Virus record (IMG/VR): IMGVR_UViG_3300042542_004918
Coordinates: 1-51,071 of that record
Direction: 5' to 3' (one strand)
From: a virus
DNA: 51,071 nucleotides
The translations under genes and the position numbers were made by a program. Below are positions 48,338 to 51,071 of this stretch, piece after piece. How positions within the stretch are numbered: position 1 is the first letter of the stretch; every line of letters starts with the position of its first letter. The notes below the pieces were generated by a model. The model was not told the DNA's origin and did not search any database. It saw nothing but the letters and a program-made list of their open reading frames with translations.

Positions 48338-49192
48338 ATGCGCAAGCTTACATCTATTATTACAGCACTTGTTATCCTCATATCTATGACACTACCCAGC
48401 TCTCCTGCTCAGGCAGGAACATGGAAAAAAGTGTCATTTAAAATGGGGGCACCAACTAAGTACTGGGAACAGATTGCATCCTGTGGAACAGGAAAATCAG
48501 TTGCCCAAATAGATTGGTCTAAATCCGGTGAATACGCCGGAGGTTTGACCATACAACATCAAGGCCAATTTGGCGATACTGATATGGGAATGTGGGAAAT
48601 GTACGGTGGGGAGCAATTTGCTCCATCTCCTGACAAGGCCACTAAACATGAACAAGTTCTCATAGCTAATCGTATTGCCAATCTTGGCTTTAAAACTGTC
48701 ATAGTTAAAAGAGTATCTGAAGCTGGCGATCCTATTCTTTATCAAAGAATTCGCTATAATAAAAAACCACTCGGATACGAACCATGGCCATGCTTAGTAT
48801 CAAAGAAACTTCAACCTTATTACAAGAATACTTACTCAGTAAGTCTTCCTACCGATGAATCTTTGTACTGCCCAAAGTATGAAGATCTTTTCAGAAAGTA
48901 TAATCTTCCTGTAAAAGTCTTTTCTTACATAGCATATCGTGAATCACGATGCAACCCTGGTGCAGTAAATGCTAAATTTAAAAATGGCAAAATTACATGG
49001 ACCTTAAACAGTAATGGAACCTATGACAATGGTCTCTTGCAGATTAACTCGTCATGGTTCCGTACGTTAAGGGACTATACAGGCTATGAACCAGAAGACT
49101 TGTATAATCCAGAAGCAAATGCTTTATTTGCTAGCTGGATTCTACACAATACTTCAGGCAGACTTGGCAACTGGAGTATAAGAGCCTCTTAA
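48338..49192 (+). CDS. Secreted Rpf-like plus SLT lysozyme protein (284 aa)
   Basis: A signal peptide (M-R-K-L-T-S-I-I-T-A-L-V ending S-P-A-Q-A) precedes two modules. Residues ~45-110 resemble an Rpf domain (I-A-S-C-G-T-G-K, then G-E-Y-A-G-G-L-T-I-Q-H-Q, and V-L-I-A-N-R-I-A), but the usual catalytic Glu after I-A-x-C is Gly. Residues ~190-284 are an SLT/goose-lysozyme module: A-Y-R-E-S-R (catalytic Glu), D-N-G-L-L-Q-I-N-S-S-W-F. Such enzymes cut peptidoglycan glycan strands. The actinobacterial Rpf module points to an actinobacterial host. It may be a lysin or cell-wall remodelling enzyme; AAAGGAG lies 10 nt upstream. Confidence 0.85.
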   Translation: MRKLTSIITALVILISMTLPSSPAQAGTWKKVSFKMGAPTKYWEQIASCGTGKSVAQIDWSKSGEYAGGLTIQHQGQFGDTDMGMWEMYGGEQFAPSPDKATKHEQVLIANRIANLGFKTVIVKRVSEAGDPILYQRIRYNKKPLGYEPWPCLVSKKLQPYYKNTYSVSLPTDESLYCPKYEDLFRKYNLPVKVFSYIAYRESRCNPGAVNAKFKNGKITWTLNSNGTYDNGLLQINSSWFRTLRDYTGYEPEDLYNPEANALFASWILHNTSGRLGNWSIRAS

Positions 49193-49246
49193 GTTCATAC
49201 ATAAATCTGACCATTAAACTCAGTAATTAGCAAGGAGTATCAACCG

Positions 49247-49594
49247 ATGGCAATCATCGAAAGTACCGAAACCCAATTGAATCGCAATCCAAGAAAGTTT
49301 GCAGCTGCACAACAGCCTACCAAACTTCTTAAGCGTATCAACGGCGAACCACCGATCAACGCTGGACGTGGCAGACGTCGCAATCCTGTTATTGGAACTA
49401 TCTACGGAGAGCTTCTACAAAACAGGAACGTTTGGTTTCATATTGAAATTCCTATCATGACAGCTAAGCATCTTGCTGCTCTTCGTGCATCTCTGTACTC
49501 ACGAGCAGCTAAAGATAATCTACGTACTCAAACATCCTCAGTGTTCAACGACACTACCAAAATGTTTGATGTATGGATTATGCTTACTAACTGA
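49247..49594 (+). CDS. Hypothetical protein (115 aa)
   Basis: Starts M-A-I-I-E-S-T-E-T-Q-L-N-R-N and contains R-R-R-N-P-V-I-G-T-I-Y-G-E and N-V-W-F-H-I-E-I-P-I-M-T. The basic N-terminus followed by a beta-rich body suggests a nucleic-acid-binding protein, but no family is recognised. AAGGAG lies about 10 nt upstream. Followed by a terminator. Confidence 0.7.
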   Translation: MAIIESTETQLNRNPRKFAAAQQPTKLLKRINGEPPINAGRGRRRNPVIGTIYGELLQNRNVWFHIEIPIMTAKHLAALRASLYSRAAKDNLRTQTSSVFNDTTKMFDVWIMLTN

Positions 49595-49615
49595 TACAAG
49601 TAATCAGTTCATACA

Positions 49616-49651
49616 AGAAAAGGGGAGAGTCTTTTGACTCTCCCCTTTTTT
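49616..49651 (+). terminator. Intrinsic terminator
   Basis: GGGGAGAGTC (49622-49631) pairs with GACTCTCCCC (49636-49645) through a TTTT loop, followed by TTTTTT. The 5' flank AAGAAAAGGGG is the recurring motif of this region. Confidence 0.92.
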
Positions 49652-49707
49652 ATTTTCATACAAAGAAATAACTTAATTATTATTTAACATAGAGAGGCTA
49701 TCTAACT

Positions 49708-49827
49708 ATGTCCAACCCTCAAGATGAACAGCTAGATCCAGAATGGATTTCTGAAAAAATGTTTGGCGAAATTCCAGATGATGATCTAATCATCTTTCTG
49801 CCACAAAATGATGAAGAACCATTCTAG
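49708..49827 (+). CDS. Acidic microprotein (39 aa)
   Basis: Reads M-S-N-P-Q-D-E-Q-L-D-P-E-W-I and ends N-D-E-E-P-F, an SSB-tip-like acidic end similar to that of the 345-aa protein. GAGAGGC lies ~12 nt upstream. It precedes the IS110-like gene by 50 nt. Function unknown. Confidence 0.6.
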   Translation: MSNPQDEQLDPEWISEKMFGEIPDDDLIIFLPQNDEEPF

Positions 49828-49878
49828 TCTATACAAAGAATAACAGTACTTTTTATTTATACAATACAAGGAACCATC

Positions 49879-50736
49879 ATGAACAATCCCGTATCAAATT
49901 TATCTGAAACTACCGATCCTAATGACTTCGACTTCCCTATGTTCAACCGGTTTGCACGAGACCTTCGTACGCTAACTGTTGAACTTGATTCACGCTCTGC
50001 GCGTGAAGTAGTATCTGCCTACTATAATCTCCAGGAAAATCGTATGGCATTTGCTGCTCAGGCTCGTGAGCTTGAGAAGCAAGAATCACCAAGTGAACTT
50101 GTGAAATTTCTTTCCTACAATCTTCGATTAATGGAAAAGTCTCTCAAGGCTCCTTTGCAGACATATGCCGAATCTACTACTGTAGGTTCATGGGCCATTG
50201 GCCAATTTGGCATTGGTCCCGTACTTGCTGCTGGACTTCTATCACATATCGATATCACAAAAGCTCCTACTGCAGGTAGCGTTTGGCGATATGCTGGGCT
50301 TGATCCCACCGTTGTGTGGGAGAAAGGACAGAAGCGTCCTTATAACGCAGAACTAAAAACTTTGTGCTGGAAAATTGGCCAGAGTTTTATGAAATTCTCT
50401 GGCAAAGAAGAATGCTTCTATGGCAAGCTTTATAAGCAAGATAAACAACGCCGTACTGAGAAGAATCAAACAGGAGATTACTCTGAATTTGCTAGTTCAA
50501 TCTTAGAAAAGAAAAACTTTAAACAGAATCAAACTCGTAAGACTTTAGAATCTGGTAAACTTTCTGACGCTCAGATTGACGCGCAAGCAAGACGATTTGC
50601 TGTAAAAATCTTCCTTAGTCACTACCATGCTGTAGCATATCAGGCTCATCATGGCACTCCTGCACCTCGTCCCTACATTATTGCCCATGGCGATCATGTA
50701 CACGAGATTGCAATTCCTAATAACCCATTTGTTTAG
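49879..50736 (+). CDS. IS110-type Tnp_20 domain protein, probably domesticated (285 aa)
   Basis: Contains the C-terminal transposase (Transposase_20, PF02371-like) segment: I-G-Q-F-G-I-G-P-V-L-A-A-G-L, a helix-hairpin-helix motif near residue 110, and V-W-R-Y-A-G-L-D-P. The RuvC-like DEDD domain of IS110 transposases is absent, and the S-G after A-G-L-x-P that carries the catalytic Ser is replaced by E-K-G. Activity as a transposase is therefore unlikely. A nucleic-acid-binding role is inferred. No flanking IS ends were found. Confidence 0.75.
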   Translation: MNNPVSNLSETTDPNDFDFPMFNRFARDLRTLTVELDSRSAREVVSAYYNLQENRMAFAAQARELEKQESPSELVKFLSYNLRLMEKSLKAPLQTYAESTTVGSWAIGQFGIGPVLAAGLLSHIDITKAPTAGSVWRYAGLDPTVVWEKGQKRPYNAELKTLCWKIGQSFMKFSGKEECFYGKLYKQDKQRRTEKNQTGDYSEFASSILEKKNFKQNQTRKTLESGKLSDAQIDAQARRFAVKIFLSHYHAVAYQAHHGTPAPRPYIIAHGDHVHEIAIPNNPFV

Positions 50737-50739
50737 TTA

Positions 50740-50762
50740 GTTGGGGGTTTATTCCCCCAACT
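50740..50762 (+). terminator. Hairpin after the IS110-like gene
   Basis: TTGGGGG and CCCCCAA (about 50740-50762) form a strong stem with a short AT loop. The following T tract is poor, so termination strength is uncertain. Confidence 0.55.
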
Positions 50763-50772
50763 CTAAACTTTA

Positions 50773-50928
50773 AATCACACCTCATGATTATGTATCATTT
50801 AAGTAGAATGAATCAGATAGTCGGACAAGTAACACATCGGATAAATGAATCACACCCAATGATTATGTACCATTTAAGCAGAATGAATCAAGTTCAATGA
50901 TTATGTACCATTAAAGGAAAATGAATCA
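50773..50928 (+). repeat. Three ~34-bp iteron-like direct repeats
   Basis: The core (A/C)ATGATTATGTA(C/T)CATT(T)AAG and AATGAATCA occurs at 50773-50815, 50848-50890 and 50891-50928, the last two adjacent. Each unit is bounded by TGATT and AATCA in inverted orientation. Suitable as protein-binding iterons or an operator array; no protein is assigned. Confidence 0.75.
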
Positions 50929-51016
50929 TATTACTCTAGATTACTATCTAGAAAAATGTTAAAAACTTTTATTTTATATTTAATTAAAAAATCAACTCTC
51001 TACACGTAGGAGAATT

Positions 51017-51071
51017 ATGCTACTTTCAATGATGTTAATCCTAGCAGTCACTTCAACTCTTTTGGAGTTGA
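51017..51071 (+). CDS. Partial gene at window end
   Basis: ATG after TAGGAGAATT starts M-L-L-S-M-M-L-I-L-A-V-T-S-T-L-L, hydrophobic, probably a signal peptide or membrane segment, and runs off the end of the window. Nothing more can be said. Confidence 0.55.
   Translation, partial: MLLSMMLILAVTSTLLEL

Noticed and set aside
49879-50736. Active IS110 element with bridge RNA
   Set aside because: The RuvC domain and catalytic Ser are missing, and no element ends or target duplication were seen.
50773-50928. CRISPR array
   Set aside because: Only three imperfect repeats; two are adjacent without spacer, and no cas genes are present.

Overview
The window is part of a tailed double-stranded DNA bacteriophage genome. 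It has a head-and-tail-fibre module on the minus strand (about 1-34.4 kb) and a replication, regulatory and accessory module of small genes mostly on the plus strand (about 34.8-51 kb). The virion genes recognised are large terminase, portal, a prohead protease/scaffold, HK97-type major capsid protein, decoration protein and many fibre proteins. The host is probably a low-GC actinobacterium: the secreted lytic protein at 48.3 kb starts with a region resembling the actinobacterial Rpf fold, followed by an SLT lysozyme domain. The DNA is AT-rich. I see no integrase, no CRISPR array, no complete tRNA and no complete insertion sequence.

Layout, with the minus-strand late region read from 34.4 kb down to 1: ClpA/B-type AAA+ ATPase; several Gly/Ala-rich proteins with one C-terminal membrane segment; an 1137-aa virion-type protein carrying a DnaQ-like exonuclease domain; terminase; neck or tail proteins; a spike with an S74 chaperone domain; portal; a glycosyltransferase; protease/scaffold; decoration protein; major capsid protein followed by a strong terminator; then a run of fibre, collar, collagen-like and Mtd_N-like proteins; and last a flavin-dependent halogenase. 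Plus strand: recA, small zinc-ribbon proteins, a LysM lipoprotein, a 926-aa protein that may be a divergent double-psi-barrel RNA polymerase, a cluster of tiny membrane peptides, a protein with an SSB-like acidic tip, a HicA-like protein, a small HTH protein, the Rpf/SLT enzyme and a domesticated IS110-type domain.

The main discovery candidate is a recoding system. Five late genes (terminase, protease/scaffold, S74 spike, an FPP-repeat protein and a membrane-anchored protein) are each split at one in-frame CGG codon followed by A. In all five, skipping the C and reading GGA restores one continuous, sensible protein (for example L-T-P|G-K-E-Y in an FnIII domain, and the terminase between its two ATPase motifs). 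A hand scan found no other in-frame CGG in the late minus-strand genes, whereas plus-strand genes right of about 37.9 kb use CGG as ordinary arginine. The codon before CGG differs at all five sites, so the signal is the A-site CGGA rather than a slippery P-site.

The right half is also rich in candidate structured RNAs: a free-standing ~210-nt transcription unit near 46.5 kb with promoter and terminator, three copies of a covarying H-type pseudoknot, a duplicated terminator-plus-three-hairpin leader, tandem hairpin repeats at 41.5 kb, and a compact riboswitch-like RNA starting at a promoter at 48.14 kb.
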